Part shown: in pieces, positions 1 to 12,911 of the stretch
How positions within the stretch are numbered: position 1 is the first letter of the stretch
How the letters are laid out: each line of letters begins with the position of its first letter
Source: Selaginella tamariscina
Taxonomy: Eukaryota; Streptophyta; Lycopodiopsida; Selaginellales; Selaginellaceae
Length of the DNA stretch: 64,000 nt
NCBI GenBank assembly: GCA_003024785.1
Contig: PUQB01000133.1
Span: 62,001-126,000 of the forward strand
Direction: 5' to 3'
Made by a program: the position numbers and the translations under genes
Notes under the pieces: generated by a model
Told to the model about the DNA's origin: nothing
The model's database searches: none
What the model saw: the letters and a program-made list of their open reading frames with translations, nothing else

Positions 1-2033
1 CTACAGCGATTGGTGCAATACATGTTAAGTTGAAAGAGAAAAGTGCAAGGTTCGGATGTACCTCCCTAAAGTACCTAGGCTTCATTCACGATGTAGGGTG
101 TGAAGGTGGATCCCGAGAAGACCCTAGTTGTATGAGAATTTCTTGCTTCTGAGTCAGTGGCTGAGTTACAAATTTTTTAGGAAAGCGACATACTTGGCGA
201 GGTTTGTTCCGCGATTCTTAGATATAACAGTCCATTGTGAGGATTGTTAAAACTAGGAGCTTGGTTTCTATGGTCCAAGAAGTGTCAGAAGGCGTTCAAG
301 ATGTTAAGGCGTTGATGGGGTCTCCACCTTTGTTATGGTATCCAGACTTCAGCAAATCCTTTATGCTTTGGACTGATGCTTCAGATGTGGGGTTGGGAAT
401 AGATCTACTACAGGAGACTTCCGATGATAGTGATACTATTTGCTTATGCAAGCTGGAGCCTTAGTGATGCAAAGAAAAATTATTCTATCATGGACAAGGA
501 ATGCCTGACAATCGTATGGGCCTTTTAGAAGTTCCATGCGTATTTACATGGCTCCGACACATTGTTGGAAACCGATCATGTTACAATCAACTCAATTATG
601 AAGAGGAGGAATGTGATGGGACAACTGGCATGTTGGACTTTGATTCTGCAAGGGTATCAATTTTAGGTTGTTCATTGGCCAGGATCTAGCAGACGTGGAC
701 ACGTTATCCCAAGCTCATGTGGTAGTGGTGGCACCTATGGCATTGATGTCGGATGCCCTGTCTGATCGTGATAGGCGGAAGACATCATGGAGGCCTAAAA
801 TATAGAGCCATGGATCATGAGGTTGCATGAAGTATTGAGTGGTGATGTACCCTACGAAGATCTTAACTTCCGTACATATGCACGATCATTCAAATTGATG
901 GATGACATGCTTGTGTTTTCTAGAAACGATTTCAAGTGTAATGTGATGGCGCTGGCAATTTACATTAATTCCTGGTTATAGTTCTTTCATGACAATTGAT
1001 GTCCAGACACATGGGGTTCCAACGATGCCTTGAGAGGATTTGACAGCACTTGTATTGGCCTCGATTGTGACAAGACCTGCATGAGTACATTCATACGTGT
1101 TCAGAGTGTCGACAACATAATGTGTCCACACTTCCTCATGCTGCAGCGTTGGAGCCAATTCAAGTTTCTCGCCCATTTGAGTTGGTAGCTTATGGCATCA
1201 TGGGGCCGTTTCTTATGTTGTAGTTTGATAATTGATACATCATTGTGTCTTCTGATTAGTTGACTCAGTGGGTAGGAGTGTTGCTTTGCCAAATGTTATG
1301 CCAACTTTTATCATCAAGTTCTTGTTAACTCAAGTGGTGCTGAGGCATGGTTGTCCCAAATGGTAGTGGAAGCAGTAGCTTGTTAATACAATGGTTATAG
1401 ATCCGACAATCTTTTACCTCAGCTTATCATCTTGAGACTGATGGTTTGGTAAAGCGGTTGAATAGAACTTTTAAAGCCATACTCGCTAAATATGTAAGCC
1501 ATGACCATACAGATTAGGATATGTTACTTCCATATCTCCAGTTCGCTTATATTTCAGCCCTTACAAGTCAATAGGGATTTCCTATTCAAGTCTATATAGT
1601 CATGAACATGTGTTGCACCAACAGTTGGCATCACTCCTCAGAGGCACGGTATATGGATGCATGTATGTGGTTGGAGCATTTGAATCAAGTTTCCTTTGTT
1701 GTATGCTCAAGGTGAGAATAGTTAGCTCGAGCACAAGAGTATCAGTGTTGGACTTACAATTAACGATATCAAACGCCACCTCGATATCAAGTGGGAGATT
1801 GGTTCTCATCAAGTTTTCGAGGCTAGGAGATCAAACACATGCAACAGAGCTTTAGCCAAGATGGATTGGTCTATAAAGTGTTAAAGAACAGTTAGGGACG
1901 CAAGTGTATTGCTTGAAGTGTTAGGAGTTGTAACATGTCGCACATGTGTGTTGGCGATTATCATTCCATCAGTGGACACTCATCCAAAGAGGCAACTTTA
2001 ATAGGCAGACATTTAGTCTTGAGAGGGGAATGA
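1..2033 (+). pseudogene. Decayed Ty3/gypsy pol fragment (RT end, RNase H, integrase)
   Basis: This is the 3' half of a gypsy-type polyprotein, read in pieces across all three plus frames. At 330-410 the RNase H start is visible as WTDASDVGLG. At 1080-1200 a zinc-binding stretch (HEY..HTCSECRQH) precedes the integrase core. At about 1430-1560 a late integrase stretch reads LVKRLNRTFKAILAKYV. Many stops and indels rule out function. The first 700 bases align with 54110-54790, so the same family is present twice in this window. A purine-rich tract at 2020-2033 and an LTR start directly downstream fix the orientation and the end of the internal region. The 5' part lies outside the window. Confidence 0.8.
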
Positions 2034-2255
2034 TGTAAGGTTCCATGGTATATATGCAATATATATTGCAAGTAGACTTTACCATGTAAGTGCCATGTGG
2101 CACTAGGATTTACTTAGCACCAGGCATACTAATTTGGGTGCCAACTAATTAGATTTACTTGACACCAAATATGTTAATTTTGGCATGAACATTTCATATA
2201 AATACTTATATGAGACAGACCTAATTAAATCATATTTGATATTCACACCTCTCTT
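2034..2255 (+). repeat. 3' LTR of the Ty3/gypsy element at the left edge
   Basis: It begins TGTAAGGTTCCATG directly after a purine-rich tract (GAGAGGGGAATGA), as expected for a 3' LTR. The same start, and several blocks such as CATGTGGCACTAGGAT and GACCTAATT, recur at 51799-52010, the 5' LTR of a second copy. The right end is approximate because the two LTRs diverge after the CACACCTCTC block. Confidence 0.7.
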
Positions 2256-3570
2256 ATTATTATTTATAATTATAATATTAATAATATGGTTGTCCAAAGT
2301 GCATCTTTTTAACTAAAAATCTCATTTCATAACTGAAATTTTAAATTTATTAATTACTTAATTAAAATTATATAATTATTCACAACACCTTATCATTTTA
2401 AAATTGATGATCTACTAGAGCTTCTCAACCACGCTTTTAACTAAGCATTCACTATTAAACAAACTTAAATAAGTATTTGTTCATTTTGAATTTATTTATG
2501 TTTCTTATGTTTATAAGTCAATTAAAATTTATTTATTTTGTCATGTTTTGATCTTACGTTGGTTTGTTTTTTTATAAAAAGATTTCCTATGTTATTTAAA
2601 AAATTACCAGTACACTTGTTTCATGTTGGCGATATATAATGCTTGTCATTTTTAAGTTCTTAGTTGTAAATTGATTTTAAATCTTTTCAAATATGTAGTT
2701 TCTGAATCAATTTTGAAATGGTTTGATTCTTATTTTGTTGTGCAAACGTCATTTTAAAGAGTTAATTAAAATATATATGTTATATTTTCTTCTACATCTT
2801 TAGTATGTAATGTAAGGATTATATAAGATATATTTTTATATATTCTAATGAATTGGCATGTAATGTTACATGAATACCATCTCACATCTGGTATGGATCA
2901 CTGATATTAAAATTAATGTAATCGCTTTATACATAAACATTTATTAGGTTGAATACAAATTCTTTTCAATTCATGTATACATGTTCGTATAAATACTATT
3001 TATATTTAATTTAATAAATATGAAATACATACATAACTTGTGTTCATGTGTGTTCTATTGAAATATCCGCATATAAGTAGTATTTGCTAATTGTTAAACA
3101 TAATGAATTAATTATTAACTATTAAGTATTAATTCACTATTAATTATTATATGAGAATTAAACCTAATAACAATAGTTTATACGTATTACTATAGTAATT
3201 TATAACTATTATTCCAACTTGTCTAGACAGAGTATAATGATAAAATAACATTTAACTTTTTTGATTATTTAAGACTTAACATTTAACTTTTTAAATTAAA
3301 TTAATAATGTAAATGACATACAAATATGCATATGTAGATCCTGACGTATGTTTTAATGCAAAATTAAATTTTTATATTATCGATATAAACGCTATCCTGA
3401 ATATCTAGTAATCTAAGGTATTTCAAGCCTTTACATGCAAAGAATATTCATTAGCTACACAAGAATATACCAAGGATCTTAAAAGTTAAATAACTTTAAC
3501 TGATTCTTACTTGAGTGCTGTTAGCTTAAGTGCTGTTAGCAGTTTTTCAACTTCTTCATGTTCAAACCGG
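2256..3570. other. AT-rich intergenic DNA
   Basis: No exon, RNA gene or repeat family could be recognised here. The stretch is very AT-rich with short homopolymer runs. The glycosylase gene ends at its right border, so part of it is probably that gene's 3' untranslated and downstream region. Confidence 0.5.
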
Positions 3571-3843
3571 TTAATAAATGAAATGAGATGAGATATACGT
3601 CGTAAAATCCCCAAACCGCTCCTCATAACTACGCCACATTTCCCACCTGTAGCAAACTACGTGTATAAGTATATTGCGTGCTGTGTAGAGTAAAAATGTA
3701 TACATATTGATTGTGTATGCATAAATACAAATTACCAGTAAGCCAGAAATTCAAATGGTTTATACTTCTCATAAACGGCAGCAACAACCTTGGCTATATT
3801 TTGTTTCGTAACATCTTTCATTCCATGAAACTGTAAAACAGAA

Positions 3844-3896
<53 letters not shown>

Positions 3897-5029
3897 TTTT
3901 GCTCGTTTAAATAATGCATACCATACACACACACATACATGTTTAAGATGTCTTATCGTCTCTGTGTCTGCAGGAACAACTTCATAGTTTCCAAGTAGCA
4001 TCATCAAATTGGCAGCACAATACGGTCCAAACCCATAAACCCCAAGCACAGCAGCTCGTAGAGGTTCCCCTTTAATATTCTAAATTAGTACATTTATGTA
4101 TACATATACACATATATAGTTTTACCTTTGAGGGCATCTGGGCCTTCAAACTTGTTAAGTTGCAATGCACCTGAAGTAATGTCTGTGGCTAGCCTCAGTA
4201 TCATCTTTGTCCGATACCCTAAACCGCATCTCTTACTTAAAAACTCCGGCTTTAAATCTGCGAGTTTCTTCTGGTGTTGGAAATGCTCCAACAGCTTGCA
4301 CCCGACATATTTCACTTTTGTCTTTGCCTGTTTCACGATAAATAACATTACAAATATGTATGCATGTGTACATACATACATTCATATATGTATGTAGATC
4401 TGTGGATAGTTATCCAACCAACTCACCTGTAGTTTCTGTTTCAGCCACTTCTTGGTCCATTTTCTCATTAAAACTTCTCTGCAATTTTTTCACCTTAGAT
4501 CTAGAAGTACTCCTGGTGACCACGCTCTTCCTCTTCTTCTGTGTTCTTTCTGTACACTCGCTACCAGCATTATTCTAAATGAAAAAAGTATTGCACATAT
4601 ATGAGTACTACACATACACAATGTGCGTATCAAAAAATCCCACCAGGCTGTGTTGGATTCCTTCAGCCGGGTTAGTAGTATCCACACTGTGAACATCTCC
4701 AGTTGGAGGTCCTTTAAGCTCGTACTGAAGCTCACATAATGATCTACACATCTGCAAAGTCCTTCCCCACCTGAAAAAGAACAAAAGGTGAAATGTATAT
4801 ATACTTAAAGATAATATATATGCATTATGTGCGTGTGTCTATATATATATATATCACATACACTTTAAAATCACAGACCAAATTCTACATCTGAATGAAT
4901 CAATACATTTATTCAATACATAAACGCCAATGGACAGAATGAAAGAGTGATTCACTATTTATATAGAATAAACATAACACTGAATTAAAGCAAGTAAAAT
5001 AAGTTCAATGCTACATTATACACACACAC

Positions 5030-5063
<34 letters not shown>

Positions 5064-5913
5064 AGAGAGAGAGAGAGAGAGACTCAGACTCACCCACAGT
5101 TGCATAGAAGAATGCTTTTGACCATGTCCTCAAACAATGTTGGCGACCGGAACAACCTGCCAAAGCCTTCATCCTTTGCTCTGGGATGAAGTGCATGGAA
5201 GTCCTAAATTTATAAATGTAGATTTGTTAGCATGTGTATGTTCTTGTGTGTGTATGTGGGTTCAAAATATATGCATATGTAGCGATACATACATCCACCC
5301 TGGTGTCTTCTTCATCCGACAGCCTGAGCATCCGCTTTAACTTGAGCCTAAAACGCAAATAATGGCTCTTGAACGTCCTCTCTCTCTCTCTCTTTCTCTC
5401 TCCAGCTATACTTTGCTAGTATCGCATAGCTTAATGCTATATATGCATTAAAAGTTCCTTGTTAAGAAGTTGAATCTTCCTTTGTATATATGGTAATAGC
5501 CATCTTAATACACACAAAAGTACACGGATTTTGCAATAAACGACTTACATACACTTGCACGTGCATACATACATACATATATATAAGACCATTTCCGCAA
5601 ACATATATAACCCATCTCTTCAACAACATTGTGGGACTTTGCATATGTAAATCACACGCACACAGTATTTACCAGAATGTATTGGCAATCTTGCTCATCA
5701 AGCTGCAGAGAATGTGAAATGCCGATTGCAAGACATTCATTCTCCTGCCACACACGCGCCATTACCGATCTCTCGTCTCTCAGTAGCAATGGCCGCTCCA
5801 GATACCTCGTCGCCCCTCCAATTATTCGGCTGCATCATGTAGAATCCATAGCTGCACACTGCAATAGATAGAGAGAAGGATCCGGGCACCCTCAATCGCG
5901 CCAAAACCTCCAT
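3571..5913 (-). CDS. HhH-GPD superfamily DNA glycosylase, nine exons, two frame breaks
   Basis: Predicted base-excision-repair glycosylase of the plant 3-methyladenine/HhH-GPD type. Exons by reading and GT-AG sites: 5673-5913, 5293-5340, 5094-5203, 4644-4770, 4427-4574, 4126-4327, 3939-4069, 3736-3830, 3571-3646; about 390 codons. Family marks in order are SFSLSIAVCSYGFYMMQPNNW (exon 1), KRMLRLSDEED (exon 2), GFGRLFRSPTLFEDMVKSIL (exon 3), a lysine/arginine-rich stretch in exon 5 that may be a nuclear signal, FLSKRCGLGYRT (exon 6), the helix-hairpin-helix GVYGFGPYCAAN with the presumed catalytic Asp in PADTET (exon 7), and YEKYKPFEFLAYW (exon 8). Start chosen at the first in-frame ATG (5911-5913). 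The frame shifts in exon 1 near 5793-5806 and in exon 6 near 4262-4268 (one extra A). Either decay or assembly error could explain this. A duplicate of exon 1 lies at 51264-51798. Confidence 0.82.
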
Positions 5914-7546
5914 TCCCGCTCCCTCAAGAGCCCTAATGTCGTCACCAAGACCCAAACATATAACTCATATATTTAAAAATAGATTATTCATATGACTATT
6001 ATTTCTTAATTAGCATTATTATATATGTATATAACATATTTAAATCTGTAATTCCATTTTAATATCTAAATACATATTATATATTTAATTAAGACATTTC
6101 TAAGATATATATTATAATATATCTTATCAAAATAATAGTCATTATAATTTTTTTGAAATAAAGTCTGCAGAACCTACTGTGTCCACGGTCACCATTTTTT
6201 TAAAGCGTATATTATTTTATTATTTTAATTTTAAATTATTTGATTTGATTAAGAAATTAAAGTTTATAAATGAATAAAATAGTAGTAGTATTTAATGTTA
6301 CTTTTTAAAAGATGTGTAGTGTGTGTATATTTGAAAATATACATACTGAAGTAACATGTTCAAGAACAATGTATCTGTAATATGTGTATTGAACACATAT
6401 ACACGTATTTCAAAGAATATATTAATTATAATATTAAATGATTAAAATTAAACTTATAATCTTTTATAAAGTAAGTGAAGGTTAAAGACTTATCTCCGAC
6501 GAATAAAAAGTTAGTAAATTAAACTTGATTACAAATAAACACACACACACACACACATAGTCAAGTTAAATTGTAGACTATATGCCAGAAAAAATACGAA
6601 AGATATTCATGTAAATTCTATGAGTAAATCCAACACAACTTAAACTTATTTAAACTACTAAACTATCAACTATCTAGCTTATGTTAATGTGTGTATGTAT
6701 GTGTCTGTGTGTGTGTTATATTATATATATATATATAATTTATACATATATATATATTATGAAACAAACTCAACTTAACAAGTTGAATACATAATGTTTT
6801 ACTTTTTTCTTTCAAACACATTTAACATAAAAAGTTTCAAAGATTATACTTTTGAATTGTTTGTTGTTTATATAATATATATATCATATAAATTATTTTC
6901 TAAACATTTTATCTATAGTAGTTCCATTTGTTAAAATTATTCCACTTTATTGAAATTTTATTATAACTTATATAATGAATATTGAAATATATTATATTGG
7001 AATACATGAATAAAATATATTAAGAATATACTTAATTGAATAATTAAATTTTATTACAACTTTAAACTTAGTTTAAAAACTAATATTGTAAAATAGTTAC
7101 AGTAATATCTTAATAAAATTGGATACTAATTGGTTTTATTTAACATATTTATAAATCATATGATTTATGTTTGATATAATTTTTTCAGCTTCTTTTTTTT
7201 TTTTTTATAAAATTTATATTATTTCTAATGCTCTTTAGTGTTATTCATAAGTAAATTTCTTAACCGAAAGATATTATTAGTCATTTAATAATATAGTTTA
7301 AACTTCTTAATATTTCAAAGTAACAGAGAAGATTTACAGTGGTATATTATCTTAATGGGTTTTCTTATTTTCTCTTGCATTGCATTATAAACTTATGATC
7401 ATAACATCATCTTTATTATTATATTTTTAAATAATAATACAAAAAGTCAAAAGATTTTTTTTTCTTAAATTTAAATTTATTTATAAAAATTTAATTCTTG
7501 ACTTTAATGTTCACTTGACATATTTCTTTGAGTTTATTCACTAGCT

Positions 7547-7637
<91 letters not shown>

Positions 7638-7914
7638 CCTACTTTAGAGTATTTTGATAAACTATAATGATTTTATAATTAAGAATGTGACAAAAATATA
7701 AAGACAATTTTAATTTAAATAAAGAGATACTTACCTCTATCTATTACAACAATAATGTAATGCCCCAGCTTTTAAAGCACAGGATTCTGAAAATTTCAAG
7801 CTCTAGGTGCAGAAGTACAACATAGACGTATGTGCACACACACACACACACCACACGCACACGCACACGCACACCCACAAACAGAGGAGTTCATAAGGCA
7901 AGAAAGATCAGACA
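5914..7914. other. Intergenic AT-rich DNA with microsatellites
   Basis: The first 200 bases or so (to about 6115) are shared with the duplicate at 51620-51798 and probably include the glycosylase promoter. No further gene is visible. A (TC)n block followed by (TA)n occupies 7547-7636, and a CA-rich stretch lies at 7836-7880 just before the end of the ABCA2-like gene. Confidence 0.5.
7547..7636. repeat. (TC)n(TA)n compound microsatellite
   Basis: About 65 bases of CT/TC dinucleotides run straight into about 25 bases of TA. It is the reverse complement of the (TA)n(GA)n arrangement seen many times inside introns of this window. Confidence 0.9.
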
Positions 7915-8276
7915 CTATGTTGAGACTGATGACTCTGTAACCTTAAGAAACACCTCTTCCAATGTTGCTAATCCAAGTTGAATGTCTAAAACCCCAGTTC
8001 ACTTTGCTTCTTTTGTAGCAGCCCAAAGAATATCTGTATTCAACCAAATGGATTATACAACGAAAGCAGAATGTTTAGAGTTATTCTTCTTATCTAGTGT
8101 GCGTGCGTGTGTGTGTGAGAGAGAGAGAGGATATGTGTGCATCTTCTTACTGCAAGTAGCTGCTCATCTTTACGAGGAAGAGTAAATGTTATATATGACT
8201 TTGTTTCATCGTTTTTCTTTTGCTTCTACATCCAAGTACTGCAATGAATCAAAATGACTTCCCTGTGTGTCATAAT

Positions 8277-8311
<35 letters not shown>

Positions 8312-11300
8312 ATGAAGTAAACACCAATATACACACACAAACACATACGTACATACTGTATAACATGCTGTCAAGATAAAAACTAACAGATAGCTTACAC
8401 ATTCTGCAGTATGAATGTGAATACATGTATACATCCACACAGACACACAACTGTATGTGTCGTTGTGTGTACGACTACTGTGTGTGATTTTATAATATAG
8501 CAACCAAACCTATACACCTGTACACTTACACGCGTATATTCATACAACATACTTAGATACATCTTTATATATAACTAGCTTTGTTACCAGTTTGAAGAAC
8601 TCTTTGATGCCAACTTTGTCACTTCCTCCCGAACACTACAAGTAACGCTATATCCACGACCTACATTTGCTTAAGCTGGATTGACGTACCAACACACTCA
8701 AGTTTACCATTTGCCATTATGGCAATAACATCCCCCAAATTATCCGCCTCTTCCATTGAGTGTGTAGTTAACACAATTGCCCTCCCTGTTTTTGACCTCT
8801 CTATTATCTCCCACACGCTCCTGCGTGATATAGGATCCATGCCTGTAGTCTGCACACACACACACACGTGTGTGCGTGTGTGTATCATTTATTAATACAT
8901 TAACACATAATGTGTTAAATTTATCAGTCCACCACATGTGTATAGGTAAGTATGTGTAGCTCTCTCTCTCTCTAATCTATATATTATATAATATCAACAC
9001 ATATGTACATGTAGTCGTATGTTAAAAACTAAGCCATAATAAATACAACAGAAAATTATTTTATATACGTTGTAAATTCCAAACGATAATAATAATAACA
9101 ACTTACTGGTTCGTCAAGGAAAACTATCTTGGGGTCGCCAATTAAAGCTATAGCCACACTTAGCCTTCGTTTCATTCCTTCACTGTAGATAGAAATCCTG
9201 GCTTTGGCAAACTCCGTTAACTTTGAATTTGCCAAAAGCCATTTACATTCCTAAAAAGCAGATAAATATTACTAAATATAATAATAAAATAAATTAAATA
9301 AGCATAATTTTATTGCATGGAAACATTTGTTTAGCTTACGGAGTTACTTCTGAAGGTAACATTCCTTTGATGCTAGCAAAAATGTGAAGGTGTTCAATCC
9401 CCCATTGACATAGTATGTCAAACTGATGTAAGGCAATATTATAAAACTTAATACAGCTTTACATATAATGCATATGTATAAAAACATGCATCATTATATA
9501 TTATTATGATTGTATATGTATAAGATTGAATTAAACCTGTGGGCAAACTCCCATGCTATGCGAATTTGAGCCATGCTATTGTCACTGATAGTCCATATAC
9601 TAGAGCTGAAATGTATGTGTATATGTAAAATAGTACATACACACCACGCACCACATATGCACTAGTAATATTGTGTTATTACTATTAGTAGTAGTAAAAT
9701 GAAGTGAGTTCATATATTACCATCTCCCTCGGTTAAAGGAAGGATGCCCGTCAATATGTTGATAAGTGTTGTCTTTCCAGCTCCATTATGACCCAGCAAA
9801 CAGAATACCTTCTCTTTGTCAATATCCAAATTAATTCCCTGAAAATATATATATATACCTATGTTATTACACTTTGTGTGTGTGTGTATCAGTAATTGTG
9901 TTCATCATCATGGTACGTGTGCATATTAATTTCTAGTGTGTTGTGTGTGTGTGTCCGCGCGTACATACACAAATATAACATTTATACATACTTGTAGTGC
10001 ATGGTAAGGTGGCGAGTTCTTCCATCTTCTCATCTTACGCCAGGAAATATTTTTGTCAAATTCTTCAGTTGCACAGCCACGTTTGCATTAACTCCATGTC
10101 CATACCTCTCGGCTAACAAGTTATTTAGTCACTAGATGTGTGTGTACACACACAATATGTATGTATATATGTAGACACACACATATTGATATAAAATAGT
10201 TTAATACAACAATATTCCACTAACCTCGTTTACAATGGGATCTGCCAACCCAATAAGACGGCCTCAAGAAATAAATGCAAGATTTACAAGACCATTTGCA
10301 TCCGGAAGTACATATCAAAATATATTGCAAGAAAAAACCATGCAAAAAATGTTCCTATAAGCCAAGCGAAAACTTCAGCCTGTAAATAAAATAAACTGAA
10401 ATATAGATATAATTAAGTGTATATATAAAATATATACTTGTGTACTCACACACACGCACATACTTACCATGACTATGGTACAGTCTTTGTGAAATGAGGG
10501 GCACGAGGTAACGTCGTTCCATTTCAGACCTTTATCATCTTAGTTGCAGTGCCTTCTCCAAGGTACATAAGCCCAATTGCAAACACATTAGGCGGGAAAA
10601 TCGACCATAATATTCCTAAGTACGATGGGTACCGTATATTATACGGAAATCCCATTGTAGTCACCAGCTGTACAATAAAAACATCATAAGAAGGTCACAC
10701 ACATTACAGTTGTATGTACCTACAGGCGCATATATGTACGAATAGTACATACTATATATATACCTGTGCACACCTGAGTCAAGCTTCCAAATATGAAGAT
10801 GCAAAACCCGATGGAATTCGATGTGGCCAGCTTGTTTACGAAAGTGGAGAATAGGAACGCAAAACCAATCTACAAATATATCTGAAACGAGTTTAGTTTA
10901 TACAATATAGAACTTTATAGGAAAAATGTACACACTGCATATGTAATATATAAGAATTACTTACCATGTTAAACTGGAAGAGGAAAAAAATAAGGAAAAG
11001 AATGAAGAAACTGTTATTGAGAAAGAAGTTGAGCTGGAAAATCATGCCAAAGACCACTAGAAAAGCCGAGGAGATTAAAGCTAGTATAAGCTCCCAGGTT
11101 AGCCAGGTTAACCAGTATGCTGAATCAAACAGGCCCATTGTTGACATGGCCTGTGTAATATAAGCCATAAGTGTAGATACGTGTGTGTGTGTGTGGAGAG
11201 AGAGAGATACCTGTCTTAATTTAAGCTCTTTCTCGTAAACAATCTTGCTGATGAGAATGACAACCGAGAACATAGTAGAAGCAAACATGAAAGTTGGACC

Positions 11301-11536
11301 AAATGTTCCCACGCTAGAAAATCGTCCCAAATCTGGATGGGGATATTCCGAGAATGATACATTCCACTCCACGTTCACACCTAAAAAAACGGACATTTAT
11401 GTATATATTGTGTGTAAGACATATTATATTTGTGTCTGCGTGTACGTGCGCGTGCTCAACCTGAATGATTTAATAAGACAATGTTTGAAAAATTATTACA
11501 AGATCATGTGCGTGTATTTCAAATGCTTTTGCAAAT

Positions 11537-11666
11537 CCGACCTTAGCTCAGTTGGTAGAGCGGAGGACTGTAGTCTGTGTGTGATATCCTTAGGTCGGAA
11601 ACTTATCTGTTTTTTATATTTTGCCATATCATGCTGTGGTCGTTGGTTCGATTCCGACAGGTCGGA
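11537..11666 (+). tRNA. tRNA-Tyr (GTA) with 12-nt intron and an internal 45-bp insertion
   Basis: The 5' part is a standard plant tRNA-Tyr: acceptor strand CCGACCT, box A TTAGCTCAGTTGGTAGAG, and anticodon GTA at 11570-11572. A 12-base intron follows at 11574-11585. The 3' part has box B GGTTCGATTCC and acceptor strand AGGTCGG at 11659-11665. Between ATCCTTAGGTCG and TTGGTTCG, where the mature tRNA should be continuous, about 45 extra bases (11598-11642) repeat the sequence found just downstream of the tRNA. The gene lies on the opposite strand inside an intron of the ABCA2-like gene. It is probably inactive, since the insertion falls at the variable-loop/T-stem border. Confidence 0.85.
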
Positions 11667-11705
11667 AACTTATCTGTTTTTTATATTTGCCATACATACA
11701 GCATG
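11592..11705. repeat. Direct repeat: tRNA 3' end plus flank, two copies
   Basis: Both copies begin AGGTCGGAAACTTATCTG and run through a T-rich stretch into TTGCCATA. They start at 11592 and 11659 and differ by one T in the T run. The first copy sits inside the tRNA and the second is the real 3' end and flank. The joining point is the six bases AGGTCG, which occur both in the tRNA variable region and at its 3' end. Confidence 0.85.
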
Positions 11706-11763
11706 ATATGGCAAATATAAAAAAACAAATAATTTGCCATATCATGCTGTATGTATGGCAAAT
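11685..11763. repeat. Perfect 32-bp inverted repeat with 15-base loop
   Basis: Arm 11685-11716 is the exact reverse complement of 11732-11763. Each arm is bounded by ATTTGCCAT and ATGGCAAAT. Seventeen bases of the right arm (TTGCCATATCATGCTGT) also occur inside the tRNA insertion. Confidence 0.9.
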
Positions 11764-11779
11764 ATCATACTGTATGTAT

Positions 11780-12050
11780 ATCATACACTGTATGAAAAAA
11801 CGAGTGATCTCACTAACTATATACATACACTGTATGAAAAAACGAGTGATCTCACTAACTATATCATATCATACTGTATGTATACGTACCGGTGAAAAAA
11901 CTTTTACAGTATATCGTACACTGTATGAAAACACGTGAGAAAACGAGTGGTCTCTCTAACTATATCATATACTGTATGTATACGTATCATAACTATATCA
12001 TATACCACTGTATGTATACGTACCAGTGAGAAAACGAGTGATCTCTCTTT
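11780..12050. repeat. Tandem copies of the 3' edge of ABCA2-like exon 3
   Basis: Imperfect units containing the complement of the exon-3 end (GAGAAAACGAGTGATCTC) recur about four to five times, separated by ATACTGTATGTATACGTA-type spacers. The last copy (12020-12050) is the genuine exon edge with its GT donor. Confidence 0.8.
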
Positions 12051-12190
12051 CAACAGCAGCTTGTAGAGGGATCTGAAACTTGAATGGTGCATTTTCATGT
12101 GTACCTCGTATTAGTAACGAACTTGGAGTCGAATTGAACTGTAGACCATAAGAGATCACACCTGGAAACAACATTCTTAATATTGTGGTA

Positions 12191-12221
<31 letters not shown>

Positions 12222-12911
12222 GCACACACATGTAAGCATCTATATATAAATATAAGCACGCTGACCTGGAGAGTAATAGTGTAAGTGCAAAGCTGCAGTG
12301 CACGCCATCGGATTTGCCAAAAACCATTCATCAACTTCAGTAGGTGAGGCAAATCCTTGCACCTGTATTGTGCGCGCGCACACACATATCAGGATATTAC
12401 TTGTATATGTACAATGTAAAAGATGAGTTTAACATTTAATATTCGTTGAAGTTATACACACAACACAACACCACCTTAGATTTAAACCACTTGATATTCA
12501 TCCCATTTCCTGAACTTATTCAGTTTATATATTTATTATTAAATGTGTGTGTATATAATATATATGATCAATATAACTTAAATAGTCAAATACCTTGTGT
12601 TGTGGAATTGGTCTTCCTGGGTTATTCATCATAATCCCCGATATAATCGCCCTGAAATCTGGATGCCTGTTATCACTCCATAGGAAATCATAACAGTCAG
12701 ACTTGGTGAAGTAGCTGCTTTCACAAGGCAGGATTGGAGAGACAGGAATTGGATTTGAAAGAGGGACATCTCTGTAATACGGATCGCTCCTGCGGCTGGC
12801 CATGGCTGCCTGATCCACCACGAAGAGGAGGAATATGAATCCGAACGAGGACGCTACCTGGAGAGAAAATGCCCTCTTGTTGCGCATTGAAAGCTTCAGA
12901 TTCTTCATCAT

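Larger units (their letters stand above)
7915..12911 (-). pseudogene. ABCA2-like half-size ABC transporter, 16 exons, frame broken repeatedly
   Basis: Resembles plant ABCA2, a half-size membrane transporter (TMD then NBD). Exons: 12594-12911, 12266-12362, 12024-12161, 11211-11380, 10965-11150, 10774-10868, 10468-10667, 10225-10379, 9992-10105, 9721-9838, 9537-9605, 9340-9422, 9107-9250, 8588-8849, 8151-8198, 7915-8033. Visible marks: LSMRNKRAF then the first helix, NNPGRPIP, EYPHPDLGRF, YEKELKLRQ, Walker A GHNGAGKTT (usually GPNGAGKTT), signature YSEGMKRR (usually YSGG), Walker B IVFLDEP, H-loop TTHSMEEAD, and the C-terminal DIQLGLATLEEVF. Homology continues upstream of the first ATG pair (12906-12911) without an in-frame ATG. 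One-base shifts occur near 10540, 10310, 10284, 10037, 9581, 9556, 8664, 8622 and 7990. About 770 codons are recovered against roughly 980 in the family, so some exons are missing or unseen. Probably a pseudogene unless the indels are assembly errors. Confidence 0.8.
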
